Assembly: GCF_037042795.1 (NCBI RefSeq)
Contig: NC_089680.1
Location: 69,895,374-69,959,373 of the forward strand
DNA: 64,000 nt
From: Molothrus aeneus
Lineage: Eukaryota; Chordata; Aves; Passeriformes; Icteridae
Direction: 5' to 3'
Shown here in pieces: positions 36,042 to 47,339 of the stretch. The first letter of the stretch is position 1. Every line of letters starts with the position of its first letter. Made by a program: the position numbers and the translations under genes. The notes under the pieces were generated by a model. The model had not been told where the DNA came from. It ran no database searches and worked only from the letters and a program-made list of their open reading frames with translations.

Positions 36042-36409
36042 GGATTAGGGTGAAAAGAAGCAATTTATGATGGAAAGGGTGAAAGTTTAGGATGTAAACA
36101 AACCACTGAAGCTGTGGTTGGCCTGTCTTGATGTCCCCAACTATGCCACCAAAAGTGGGAGCCACTCTTTCTGGGAAAGGAAAATCAAGCATGAAGGAAG
36201 TGCTCCTTTTGCCCAGTAATAAATTTTGGATGGGCAGAAGGAAAACTCATTTGTGAGAAGCTGGAAGAAAAGAAGTAGGGAGGTGTTTGCTAAATGTGGG
36301 GCAGGCAGTGATAACAGTTTGCTTGCCATCTCTATTAGGAAATAGTCTCCAAAATTTTGAGAGGGAGAAGTTTATGTGTTGAGAGACAGAAGAGACAGGA
36401 GTTTCAGAA

Positions 36410-37130
36410 TGGTTGATGTTGGAGAAGACATCTAAGATTATCAACTCCAAGCCTTAACCCAGTGCTGTTCACTACTAACCCAGGTCCCCAAATGCCACAT
36501 TCAAGCACTTTTGGAACTCTCCCAGGGATGATGACACCCCCACTTCCCTGGGAAGTGTATTTCAACGTCTGACCACCCTTTCAGTGAAGTTCATCATTTC
36601 CTGATGCCCGCCCTGAGCCTGCCCTGGCCCAGCCTGAGGCCGTTCCCTCTGCTCCTGTCCCTGGTCCCTGGAGCACAGCCCGGCCCCCCCGGCTGTGCCC
36701 TCCTGGCAGGAGCCGTGCAGAGCCACAAGGGCCCCTGAGCCTCCTTTGCTCCAGGCTGAGCCCCTGCCCAGCTCCCTCAGCCTCTCCTGGGGCTCCATTC
36801 CCTTCCCAGCTCCGTTCCCTTCCCTGGCCACGCTGCAGCCCCTCCATTGCCTGCGTGAGGGCCCAGAGGTGCCCCAGCCCTCGAGGTGTGGCCTCAGCAG
36901 GGCCGGCGCAGGGACGGGCCCTGCCCCGCTCCTGCCGCCACCCCAGGGCTGGCACAGCCCAGGGCCATCGGCCTCTCGGCCCCCTGGGCACCCCTGGGCA
37001 CCCCTGGGCACCCCTGGGCTGTGTCCGGCTGCTGGCACAGCACCCCCAGGGCCTGTCCCAGCTTCCCAGCCCCTCTGTCCCAGCCTGGAATGCTCCATGG
37101 GTTTAAGCAAAACCAAGGAGTGAGCGGCCA
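36410..37130 (-). mobile_element. CR1 LINE fragment
   Basis: From left to right the sequence shows reverse-complement CR1 landmarks. These are AAGACATCTAAGATTATCAA, CCCAGGGATGATGACACCCC, ACCACCCTTTCAGTGAAG, GAGGCCGTTCCCTCTGCTCC, and further on CCCCTGGGCACC repeats and a GCTGCTGGCACAGCACCCCC block. The element points left with its 3' end near 36410. A short 10-bp tandem (CCCCTGGGCA) is expanded at about 36980-37018. The bases 36606-36820 nearly match 688-902. Confidence 0.85.
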
Positions 37131-39659
37131 AAGCAGCGTGTGATGTGTGGGTGTTTCTCCCCTCCGAACCCGCTGGTGGAGCACGGCACAGAGGCTGCTC
37201 CAGAGCCCGTCGGGCTGGCACTGAGCCTGGCCTAACAGGCTGTGCTGACAGGCAGGGCATTAACCCGGGCTCTGGGCCATGCACAGGCACGTTCTGGACC
37301 CAGGTTTCTGCCTGTGCTTAGAACAGCACTGAGCTGTGTGGATGGATCTCCTCGTAGGAGCCTTGCTTTGGGCCCTGCCTTGCATGCCCCTTTGCAGCTC
37401 AGTGTCTTTTGGAAGTTCAGTATTTACTCAGGTGAATGAATCCCAAAACAAACATTAATATCTGCTGCTGGAAATCATGGCTTTGGCTAAGGGTTTTTTG
37501 GTGAGCTTAACACTGTATTGTTCTTCCAATCTGCCTAACCTAATGTGAACAGTCTGTTGGTGTTGATTCAACAAAAGGATTTGAAGGTGTGGCCTTAATT
37601 TGGAAATACAGTAAATCAGTGTAGCCATTAATGTCTGCATAACTTCATAAACTCTTAGGTCCTAATGACAAAAGCAAAAGAAATCCTGGTTTGAACATTA
37701 CTTTTCATAATGAGTGTCCCTGGCATTCCTTACCCCTTTTCAAGAGTTCCCTTGACTACATATCTATATCCAGGAGCTGCAGATGTTTATGACAATAAAA
37801 TATCAGATGATTTATGGTGATACTGTAGCTTTTGTAGTTGCTGCTCCTGCAAAAACACTGCAAAGTGTTGAACTGATTAGATTTATGATTTTACCTCAAT
37901 GAAAGCTTCACAGACTCCATTTTCTTTCTGCAAGTGTTCTTTTCCATGAGTACTTTAATGTCAGAATTTCAGGAGAGGAAAAAAGCTAAGTCTTGATCCA
38001 AGTGGAAAATTGGTTTGCTAGACCATGATTTGTGCCATCTATTCTCAGTTTTCTCCATTATGTAAACAAATGGCATTTATTAGACTCATAAGAGCTTCGT
38101 GTGAATGTTGCTGCTCAAATCTTCTGCTCTATTCTTTATGGTTTCTTATGATTTCAGCTTTTATTAATAAACAAACAAACAAAAAAAAACCTCTAGTCCC
38201 AAACACAAATTATTTCTGCTGTTTCTTTTTGAATCTGCACCCCAAGGTGACACATTTGAGGAGACTATTCTCCCCCTTTGTTCATCCTGTCCTGACTGGG
38301 GTGCAGGCAGGTATTTCCTTGTTAACTGAGCTAATTCCAGAGCTGAGGGATAGCCTGGTTCAGCACTGTGCTTTGGTCAGCTCTCCTGGGTGGAGCTGGG
38401 GCTGCTGAAGCTCTGGTAAAATTATCACCGGATTTTTTATTCTGCTCATTTTATGCTCAAATTAAGTAGGCCAAAACTTTTTGGAAGAGTTCTACTGAAG
38501 CAGGTGTAATTTCACTTTTGCCATTGTGATGGATTTATTGTTTGGGTGTTTTTTAATGATTCTTTGGGTATTTTTAAACCAATGCAAGACTTTTTTTCTT
38601 GGTATTTTCAGGGTCTCTATTTGTTTTATAGACACTCCCTAATTTTAAACTTTCAAACAAAAAGCATAATACAGCATCAGTGAAGCCAGGAAGATAAGAT
38701 TAGACAGCTGGCCAGCTTGTTTTTCAAATTAACCTTTACAGTGTAATTGATGGCTGGGAAAGATAACTTGAATAAAATTACTGTAATTGCCATTTCTCTC
38801 CTTTAGGTGTGCTGGGAATACAAAACTGCTATTGAACACACTGTGCATCAAATTAATGTATTTTACCAGTGATGGAATGTATTGTGAACGAAAACTGGGA
38901 TTTCTGAGGAAGGATAATTTTCTTAGTAGCAGTACAGATTCTCCCAGGTTAAGCTGAATAGTGAATATTAGTCATTGAAAGTAGAACTTCTAATGCCTAA
39001 TTATTTATTTTGGCTGGGTCTCAAGCCCAAGACTGTACAAAAGCTGTAACTGTGAACCTGTTTTTTTTTTTTTTTCTGTTTAGCTATCACAACAGACAAA
39101 TTTGATAACTTGTGTGCAAATATCCAGTTAATTTGCTGGTTTAGATGCCAAATGAACTTCCGAAGTCAGACTCATATGTTACTAGCAACAAACTGTTCAG
39201 GCAAAAGATCTGGCTGTCCCAGAGCACTATTCCAATGAAAGCAGCTGATATCAAAGAGTTACTTAAACTCTTACCCTGTTGCTGTCAGAGACCTCTCACC
39301 CATAGAATTACCCACACAGAGACTTGTGCTGTTCTATCCTGGACAGATATGGCTTTGGTTTTTTCCCATTTGTTTTTTGAATGTCTGTAGATTTTCATTA
39401 TCCATGGGTGGACTCCTGGTTAAGCCACCATTTAAACACAGCTGGTTATTTTAGTTATCCTTCACAAGGAAGACACATTTCATCACACGTGTCCCCTTTG
39501 TCTCTGCAGTGCATATTTCTGCTAGATCATTTTTTGACAGGTGAAAGTTTTCTAAGCAATGACAGGATCTTGGAAATTGATGTTATTCTGTGGCTTTCCT
39601 TTGCCTTGGTTGTAGGAATTAACCATGCCAGCTACTTGGGTATCAATAGCTGCTTATAT

Positions 39660-39712
39660 TTGGAAATAGAGAATCTTTAAGGTCCCTTCCAGCCCAAACC
39701 ATTTCATGATTC
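39660..39712 (+). mobile_element. CR1 3' terminal fragment
   Basis: AAGGTCCCTTCCAGCCCAAACC followed by ATTTCATGATTCTGTCTCAG is a CR1 3' end in the forward orientation. Upstream sequence is too diverged to extend the call. Confidence 0.75.
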
Positions 39713-40452
39713 TGTCTCAGAGACATCATCAAGACACTGTGAGTTCACATGGGATCTTTCGTCTGCTGAGCAGTGCTTGGCTGTGTGCGCAACAGAGATC
39801 AAATACTTTGATCTGAGTATCTATTTAAATGTCTCAGAGCAAAAGACCTGAATTGGCCCATTTAATTCTAGGGCTGTGAGCAGTTGTGGTCTAGCTGGGG
39901 TGGCTGTGTTGTGCACAGCCCTGGGGATCTGGGAAAGTCGCAGCAAAGTGTAGGAGAAGGGTGACACGTTGGGTTACTTGATCCACTTTTCCTTTGGCAT
40001 TGCAAATCTCCCCGTTATTATGTGCTGAGCCTTGTGCCCAAACCCAGCAGAGAACACCCATCCACAGGGGCCAGGTGCTCTCCACACTTCACCCCTGAGA
40101 TCAGGGTTACTGTTTGGCGTTTTGCACTTGGTGAGGGCATAAGAGGGAGGAGAGAAACACTTAATTTTAGCCCAGGCAGGAAGTTTGGGGCAGCCAGGTG
40201 CCTGCCTTACTCATTATTCAGGCCTGCAGGGCTGTGCTTGGGGCAGGCAGCTCTGCAGGATCACTGGAGGGGCACTTTCCTCACACTGGATACCCCCTTT
40301 CCTGTCATTAATCATGGAGAATGCTTTCCTGACACACTGGTTGCTGCTATAATTACACTGACCTCCCAGACAGGGGTATTTTGTGTTCAAAGTGGGTCTG
40401 ACAGCATGGCAGTGTTAGATGCTTCAACTTCTCACAAGGAGAGGAATGAAGA

Positions 40453-40510
40453 ATCTTAGAATATTTTGAGTTGGAAGGGACCCACTAGGATCATCCAAGT
40501 CCAGTCCTGG
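40453..40510 (-). mobile_element. Short CR1 fragment
   Basis: CTTAGAATATTTTGAGTTGG then GAAGGGACCCACTAGGATCATC matches the reverse complement of an older CR1 subfamily 3' end. Confidence 0.7.
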
Positions 40511-42334
40511 ATATATAGAACAAGTCATTCATACTCATTTTCACTTCCATGTGTTTTCTTCTCCGCCTCCTGTGCACATTCCTCCAAAATTTTCCCTTTG
40601 TCTCAGGAGCAACTCTTTGTAAAATTCTGTAATTTCATCCCTCTACGGTGTTTTGTGCTTTTCTTCTAACCTTTCTTGCTGTTTCTAAGTCCAGAATTCA
40701 AACTGCCTCACACTGGGAGTCCTTGGCCTCTCAGCTTTTGGATATTCCTGGGTGAGGTAAGCTCTCTGCATCAAATATCCCTGGTCACCAGCTAGGGAGA
40801 TTTATAGATGACTCTTTTAAACTCAACTTGTAACCTTTAGGCAAAGCTACCTTGGGTGGGTTGAATTCCAGGAAGGATTTTATGAAAAGCATTGCTGTAC
40901 CTTTCTGTGTCACATTTATTCCTTCTCTCTACTTGTAATGAATTTTACTTTTATAAAATACCTTTGAGCTACCTTGTAAAAATCTGACCTAGAAATGAAA
41001 TGGCACAGTACTTTTCATTCTGGAACATTTCTGAATATTCAGTGAAACACTTGTTTTGTGCTAGGATATTGGGCAATTAAGAAGAATGTGTATCACCCAA
41101 TGTATTCAATACTAAGAAGTCAGAACAAACCACTCATTTGAGCTGATTTTTTTTTTCTCCTCCTTGGAGATAATTGGATTTAAAGGGATCAAAGTGGCAA
41201 ACGGGATCCTTCTAGTTTACTTACTCTTTTGTTGTAGCTCCTCAGTGAATATTTTCCTGCCAAAAGTGAGAGCACTTTATTCTTTTCTAACTGATATTTT
41301 GGGAATTCACTCTTTTCATGGGCCTCATTTTCTCAGTTTCTGTTTGATTCTGCTGCAAATCTGAAAGACTTCTTTCCCCCCCCCCCTTTTTTTTTTTTTT
41401 GGTGTATTTTCTTTTTAATGCCTGTAAAGACAATCCCAGGCTTAAGATACTGATCTTTTTAATGGAAAGAAACAAGAATTAGGGAGGCAGAGGTAGATGG
41501 TAATTCCCATTTTCATTTTTATGCAAACTTGTCTTTCCTGCAAGCATTATAATGATAATAAATGAAAGTTGTTTCCGAAGTGGGAACGCTGCCACTCAGA
41601 GATTGTGTACTGACAACCTAATTGATCTGTTCTCTCTGCAGCAGAAATCCCCTTCTTTATCTCTTAAGTAGGCGTTTGAAGAGGTGCTTTTACCTAATCT
41701 TTTGGACTCACCTGTCTTGAAACCTTACCACATCTTGATGTTGAACTTCCGTGCAAATTATCATGGGCTGCTGCATTTTTCACCTCGTTTTTTACTCCCC
41801 TGCCTGATGGATCCCGAGGAATCTTCCTGGCAAGGGAAGAGCACAGTTGGTATGGAGCATCAAAGGGTGGCAGAGGGAAATTTATTTCTGGGTGGTAAAG
41901 ACCGAGGGTCTACATGCGAGGCATGCCAGGAAGAGGGAAGGAAAGGTCCTGGCCAAGCTGCTGTTTCCCTCGTCGAGTTTGGGAGCATGGCAGCCTCCGG
42001 GTGGACAGGCTGGGGTGGTTCTGGATGCAGGAGCTGTGGTGGGAGAGAAATAAAGGATAAACCACAGGTGAAGCTCATCATTGATCCTTCCTCTCATTAT
42101 CTGGAGCTGTTCAGAGGAGTCCCTGCTCCTCCCCACCTGTGTGCTGTGAGGATGGGCACAAACATCCTGCGCAGGGGAGCACCTGTGAGCTGGTGCCTGT
42201 CCCTGGAGAGCCCTGGCAGGGCAAGGGAAGGCACTTTCCCTCCCCACCGTGAGTTCCCTCAGGCGTCTGGCAAGGCCAGCCTCTTCTTCTCAGGTTGCCA
42301 AAGCCCAAGATGTGTGTCTGAAGATGGGTGCAGA

Positions 42335-42358
42335 GCCTAGAGAGAGAGAGAGAGAGAC
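42335..42358. repeat. (AG)n microsatellite
   Basis: About ten AG units occur in intron 3. Confidence 0.9.
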
Positions 42359-42999
42359 ACAAACGAATTATTCATGCAGAGAACTGAAAATGCTGCCCTG
42401 TTCCTTCCTTTCATACAGTGCTCAGCCCTGTAACCCATATTTTTGGGGTGTATTTGTAATGTAAATTGCCTTCTGCATCAAGCCCGGGGAGGATTTGAGC
42501 TGTGATCTGAACTGTGTGGTAGCTCTGGCACTGGGCCTGGGGTTATTTCAGGGGTCTGCACCACAGTGCCTAAGGTCTGAAGACAAAAATTAACAGGATA
42601 ACAAGTGCTGCCATCACAATCTTTCCCCTTTAGGTATTTGCTGTGTGAGGCAGCTTCTGAGGTTCAGAAGCTGCCACATCCAACACTGCATGAGGCAGCA
42701 GCGTGAGCTCACTAGTGAAAGTGAACTATAATTTATTAGCCATACCAGGAGCTAATAAACCAGCTTCCCGTGCAGTTCCACAGGGTTTTGATGCATGATA
42801 CACAATAAAGCAGCAATCCAAAGGGGTGTAACCACGGAACCAGGCTCTTACCCATGGAAACCCTTGTTCCTTAAAAACGAAATGCTTCACATTTTTATTT
42901 TCTGCCCTAAGACATGAGATCAGCGACGAAAAGACGTTCACCCTTGCTCTGACAGAAGTGAATTTTGGATGCTACAAAATGCTTTCCTATGAATGCTCT

Positions 43000-43530
43000 T
43001 TCTTGCTGCTACTCCTTCCTGTAATTACACCGACTTTGTTTGCCAGATGTTCAGTGACAACATTATACCGCTGTAGTCTGTTTTCCAGTCGCTTTATTTG
43101 TTCCAAGGACAACTCCTTTCTTGCCTTTTCTTTCGGGGAGGAAATAGACAAAGGGGGGAGAGAAAAAAATCCTTTACAAATGTTTTAAAGTGCAAAGACC
43201 GGGACAATGGGGTTTTTCCCCCCTCTCTCTGTCTAACTGAAACAATGAAAGTCCTGCACTTTAATCTTCTTAGCCCCAGGGGTCTTCTAATTATTGCAGC
43301 TGTTGCACAGGCTTATGCATAGTGAGTCCTCCTTCCCATTCATCTCGGAGGCTCTTTCATGTCCATTAGCTCCTCGCTGGAAATGGAGGAGCCTCCAGCG
43401 CTGAGAATAGGTGAAGTTTACCTTGTGGATCAGGGCGAGGAGAACAAAGCATTCCCCGAGTTCCTTTCCAGGATTTACAAATAACCAAAGGCTCTTCTTT
43501 GCCTCGGCGAAATCCACTTTAAATTGGCTG
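43000..43530. promoter_or_regulatory. Candidate intron 3 enhancer
   Basis: This is non-repetitive, moderate-GC DNA within an otherwise AT-rich intron. It carries clustered motif-like strings: GTAATTACACC, CTAATTATTGCAG, an octamer-like CTTATGCATAG at 43312-43322 and CTTTATTTG. No reading frame or splice border supports an exon. The call is inference from texture. Confidence 0.3.
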
Positions 43531-43739
43531 GGATTTTAACTCTTTAGTCCTGCCTCGTTCAGGTGTCCTACCCGGGCACAGCCAGGGCACCACAGAAGGG
43601 CAGTGGTGCTTCCAACATGGAAAAAAAAAAAAAAAAAAAGGCAGGAATGAGAGGTGTAATAGCTGGTTGTGGAAAATGCACTCATATGTTTAAGCAGCAG
43701 GAAGCTTTAAAAAAAAAAAATACAGCTTTAGAGAAATAT

Positions 43740-44000
43740 GTTGCCATCCCCTCTAAGTTAACAAATCTTTCGGTGGCTGTGCTGAGAAGCAGAAACTCTT
43801 GTGCTCAGTTTGAAGTCATAGAAATCCCTTTAACAATTTTGGAAAAAATTTATAAAAAAGAGAATGAATCCAAATTCACACAAAATACATTTTAATTAGG
43901 ATTAAAACGACAAACTGAGTTAACAAATTGCTTTATGTAATTGGACATTTCTGACTCAGCATCAAATATGTTTTATTACAGAAATGCCAATGTTATAAAA
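43740..44000. promoter_or_regulatory. Candidate AT-rich regulatory segment with an AP-1/MAF-type site
   Basis: A TTTTAATTAGGATTAAAAC string lies at about 43890, and TGACTCAGCA at 43952-43961, the classic AP-1/MAF half-site, in non-repetitive AT-rich sequence. There is no coding content. Confidence 0.25.
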
Positions 44001-45926
44001 AAGAAAGTTTTAAGATGCTTGTATATGTTCAAAAATAACAAATAGAGTAGGCAGATGCTCAGCTTGTGATATTATTATGGGTTCACAGTGAAACAGGATA
44101 AATATTTTATCTGCTTCTGTTGGGAGCTCTGTAAAAGTTGTCCATTTTTAAAATCTAGAACCAGAACACCCAGCAGGCCACCTGAAATCCTACTTTTATT
44201 TACTACTGTGCTACTAATATAGCAATCCTCATTTATAGCAGCGGGTGTTCTGCTCACAGTTTCAACCACTGCTACTAAATTCTGAATATATTAAAATAAA
44301 TATTTTTATGCATACCACATGTTATAAAAATATAAATCACCAGATAATATATTTTGTGATTTTAAGTTTTAAATGCTGATGTTGGCTAACTGTGTGTTCT
44401 GGGGTGTGGGGCTGTGGGGAGCAGAGTGTCCCCCATCCCCAAGTGAAGCATTCCTTTGGCTCCCAGCACATGATGAAGATGCCCTTTGGAAGCTGTCCCT
44501 GTTCTCAGCTCTTGTTCTTGAAATCTGCCCAGAAATTGTTTGGAACGGTGTTGTGGGGCCTGAGCCAAATAATGCAGTAAAATAACCTAACAATTTAACA
44601 CCCTTAATGACTGAATTTCAGGCACCTGGAAAGTTTAATGTAATGATGCAAACACAGCCATAATTTTCCGGGGTGTATTCTTCACTTGTCGCTGTTGCCA
44701 AACAACACTTGGATCCATTTTGAAGCTGAAATTTCACTGTTGCTTGGAAGAAGCTGTTGGTGATGGGTTTTGTCAGTTCTGAAAGGCATTTTATAGGGAT
44801 GCTGGTGGTCTGCAAGCTTCCAGTTAGTGGCTGCAGCTGGTGTGTGACTCTCTATTAAATGATGAAATATGGGGATTCCCAGCCTTTCTTCTTTTATTTC
44901 CTGTTTCTCTGCGAGTGGCTTTGATAAAAAAAAATTATGGCTGAGTAGTTTTCAGATAATATCTTCTGTATTAATTTCTTAGTGAATCATGACAAGAAGA
45001 AAAATGTGTACTCTCTGCTTCTTGGCCATGTGCAGATTTTTGATGGCTGGCAAGACTTTACTGTATTTGTCTGCCTGAGGAAAAGATTTCTAAATAAGTT
45101 GGAAATTCTTGCATCAACAATTTGCTAAGTGACCTGTATTTCTATTTGCTTGTAAACTAGCAGACTTTCTTTATCTTTCAACAATGCTCTAACAGCAAAG
45201 ACTTGTTGTAAAATTAGTTATTGCTACAATATTACTATTTTCCCAATCTATATTACATTATGCTGTTTCCTCATCATGAAGTACTCCAGTAAAACCATCA
45301 GAGAAAAGGAACATTCAGTGGTTTAGGGGCTTGCTTTGTTTTGTTTTCTTGCTTTTCTTGTTTTTCTTTGTTTTCTGGTTGTTTTATGGTGTTGAAACAC
45401 TTTTGAGGATTTTAGAGTGCAATTAGGTATTGCAAGGGACATGCCTTTGATGCTAAACTGTAAAAGACAGTGGTAATAGGGGGAAATGATTTTGTAAGGT
45501 GGAATGGCTGCTTTCTGCCACTTCAGTGCCCTTTATGGTTTGTTCTAGCTGTTGTCACATTCAGTGGAAATTGTGTGTGTAGAAAACAGAATGTGGCTTC
45601 TAGACAGATCCTGCCTTAAACAAAACCATCTTCACACCAGGCCTCCCTCTCCAAAGGTCTGACGTGCTCCAGAAGCTGCTGAAATTGTCAAGGTCCTTTT
45701 CAGAACCAGAAAAACCCCAGATAAGATCATGCTTTGTTTTGTCTGTACCATCTGTGCTGTGTGCAGGAAAATATGGCTATGGAAAATTGACCAAAATCCA
45801 TATAGTGATAAATGATGTATTTCTAGTGATCTTTGATGAGTAGGAACAGCCGCCAGGCCCATCACTGATTAGCAAATCTGCTTCAAAAAAGGGCATTTTT
45901 GGGGGTATTTTGTCATTACTAGTAGC

Positions 45927-45942
45927 AGCCACTAGAGGGAGA
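45927..45942 (+). promoter_or_regulatory. Possible CTCF-like site
   Basis: AGCCACTAGAGGGAGA fits the CTCF core CCACTAGAGGG, with A instead of C at the next position. It lies 0.5 kb before exon 4. Weaker than the 13196 site. Confidence 0.35.
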
Positions 45943-46036
45943 ACATAATTTATACCGTGATATCTCACATTTTTGTATTATTTTTCATTTTGCTCACCTG
46001 TTTTCAGCATTCTGACAACACCTAGGTGAGGTTACA

Positions 46037-46446
46037 GAGTGGTGATGGTTGCGGAAACAACCCCAAATGTGCCACTGATGGGGTTTTTGGGTTGCAGGGT
46101 GGTGATGGCTGCAGAAACAACCCAAAATGTGCCACTGATGGGGTTTTTGGGTTGCAGGGTGGTGATGGCTGCAGAAACAACCCAAAATGTGCCACCGATT
46201 AGATTTTTGGGTTACAGAGTAGTGATGGTTGTGGAAACAACCCCAAATGTGCCACTGACAGGGGGATTTGGGGTTTCAGAGTGGTGATGGTTGTGGAAAC
46301 ACCCCAAAATATGGCACTGATGGGGTTTTTGGGTTTCAGAGTGGTGATGGCTGCAGAAACAACCCAAAATGCACCACTAACAGGTGGTTTTGGGTTACCA
46401 GAGCGATGGCTGTGGAAACAACCCAAAATGTGCCACTAACAGGGGT
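46037..46446. repeat. 60-bp minisatellite abutting the exon 4 splice acceptor
   Basis: Seven units of about 60 bp (59-62) run head to tail. Each contains GTGATGGCTGCAGAAACAAC, then CCAAAATGTGCCACTGATGG, then a T/G-rich GGTTTTTGGGTTGCAG string. The last CCACTAACAGGGG is followed directly by the T-rich tract and CAG of the true exon 4 acceptor at 46463. Each unit's (T/G)n-CAG therefore lies in the register of that acceptor. The first four candidate acceptors precede exon 4 by 426, 366, 306 and 246 bases. Reading from any of the first six in the phase of exon 3 meets a TGA in the third codon. Confidence 0.95.
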
Positions 46447-46463
46447 GTTTTTTTGCCTTCCAG

Positions 46464-46638
46464 GTGTTGTGTTTCACTACCGGGCTGCCACGAGCAGGTA
46501 CACCCTGAATTTCACACAGGCCCACCAGACCTGCCGGGACAATGGTGCTGTCATGGCCAGCCCAGAGCAGCTGAAAGCAGCCTATGAGGATGGGTTTGAG
46601 CAGTGTGATGCTGGATGGGTGTCTGACCAGACTGTCAG
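46464..46638 (+). CDS. VCAN: Versican exon 4: link module 1, first half
   Basis: The 175-base exon encodes residues 148-205 and two bases of codon 206. It begins GVVFHYRAATSRYTLNF, the standard entry of a link (PTR) module. It carries Cys171 (HQTC) and Cys195 (EQCDAGW), with the conserved AYEDGFEQCDAGW stretch. The domain folds with exon 5 and binds hyaluronan. The borders are TTGCCTTCCAG|GTGTTG and CTGTCAG|GTGAGG, phases 1 and 2. The upstream sequence is a tandem repeat of acceptor-like units, which makes this acceptor the only one with a continuous pyrimidine tract (TTTTTTTGCCTTCCAG). Confidence 0.98.
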
Positions 46639-47211
46639 GTGAGGCTTTCAAAATGCCCCTTCACATTTTTACCCAAAATTTGTGTGCCTGGCCTGTGCAG
46701 ACCTGAACTGTTGTTTTGCCGTAACTGATGCCTTGGAGTGGCTGCCTGGAACAGAGGCTGGATAAGATTAAGAGAATAAAGTGGGTATTTATTAAAGGCC
46801 TTCAAAAGGTGCATCTTGGACAGTCAGAAGCCTCACAGAGGCTACGCCCAAGATGGAAAATGGTCACAAGTTTTTTACACAATTATAAGTTTGGTCCATT
46901 TCCATTTCTGGGGTTAATCCTCCAATTACGGCTTCAGGTAATGAAGTCATTTACTCCCGATTTCCTTGCCCCCCAAGCCACTTTATACTTTTGTTTATGC
47001 TTTTTATACTGTTTATACTTTCAGGGCCTGAGGCTGTAGGATGCCCTTGAGTGTCAGGCCCAGAGGAATTGTGTTGTCTGACCAAAACGTGAAGACACTA
47101 ATTCACACTCTATATGGAGTTCAGAGTTACACCCTAAAGCAGCACAGGATTTGAAAAATATAAAAGCTGAAATCCTAAGGGGTCGTAACGATACATTTTC
47201 TGCATTTCCAG
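46639..47211 (+). other. VCAN: VCAN intron 4, mostly filled by an LTR
   Basis: The intron is 573 bp. About 460 bp is an ERVL-like LTR, so the ancestral intron was near 110 bp. Only 22 bp of apparently native sequence (47190-47211) separate the LTR-side duplication from exon 5. Confidence 0.85.
46726..47184 (+). mobile_element. LTR, ERVL-like, in intron 4
   Basis: The block order matches the LTR at 7212: TGATGCCTTGGAGTGGCTGC, GAACAGAGGCTGGAT, AATAAAGTGGGTATTTATTA, GTGCATCTTGGACAGTCAG, CCCAAGATGG, and AAAGCAGCACAGGATTTGAA near the right end. A candidate duplication GTAAC lies at 46721-46725 and 47185-47189 (CGTAAC if extended by one base). No internal coding region is present, so it is a solo LTR. 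The right terminus does not read as a clean CA, so the exact end and the duplication are provisional. It is in the sense orientation relative to VCAN if the AATAAA at about 46775 is its signal. Confidence 0.8.
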
Positions 47212-47339
47212 GTATCCAATTAGACATCCAAGAGTTGGCTGCTTTGGAGATAAGATGGGAAAGAAAGGAGTCAGGACCTACGGGCGCCGCTTCCCTAACG
47301 AGACTTACGATGTTTATTGCTATGTGGAGCACATGGAAG
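47212..47339 (+). CDS. VCAN: Versican exon 5: link module 1, second half
   Basis: The 128-base exon (phase 2 to phase 1) encodes residues 206-248 and the first base of codon 249. The translation RYPIRHPRVGCFGDKMGKKG then VRTYGRRFPNETYDVYCYVE contains Cys216 and Cys242, completing the two disulphides of link module 1. Asn235-Glu-Thr is a potential N-glycosylation sequon. The borders are TGCATTTCCAG|GTATCC and GGAAG|GTGAGA. The module contributes to hyaluronan binding. The acceptor has a short pyrimidine tract, TTTTCTGCATTTCC, directly after an LTR insertion. Confidence 0.98.

Larger units (their letters stand above)
35420..46463 (+). other. VCAN: VCAN intron 3
   Basis: At about 11 kb this is the longest intron complete in the window. 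It contains a solo LTR with a pentanucleotide expansion (35537-36035), a CR1 (about 36410-37130), a CR1 3' end (39660-39712), a short CR1 (40453-40510), a candidate enhancer (about 43000-43530), a CTCF-like site (45928-45940) and a 60-bp tandem repeat ending at the exon 4 acceptor. The rest shows no gene. Confidence 0.9.

Noticed and set aside
36562..37290. Frame of 242 codons on the minus strand
   Set aside because: CR1-derived GC-rich sequence; the same peptide pieces recur at 422-990 because the repeats match.
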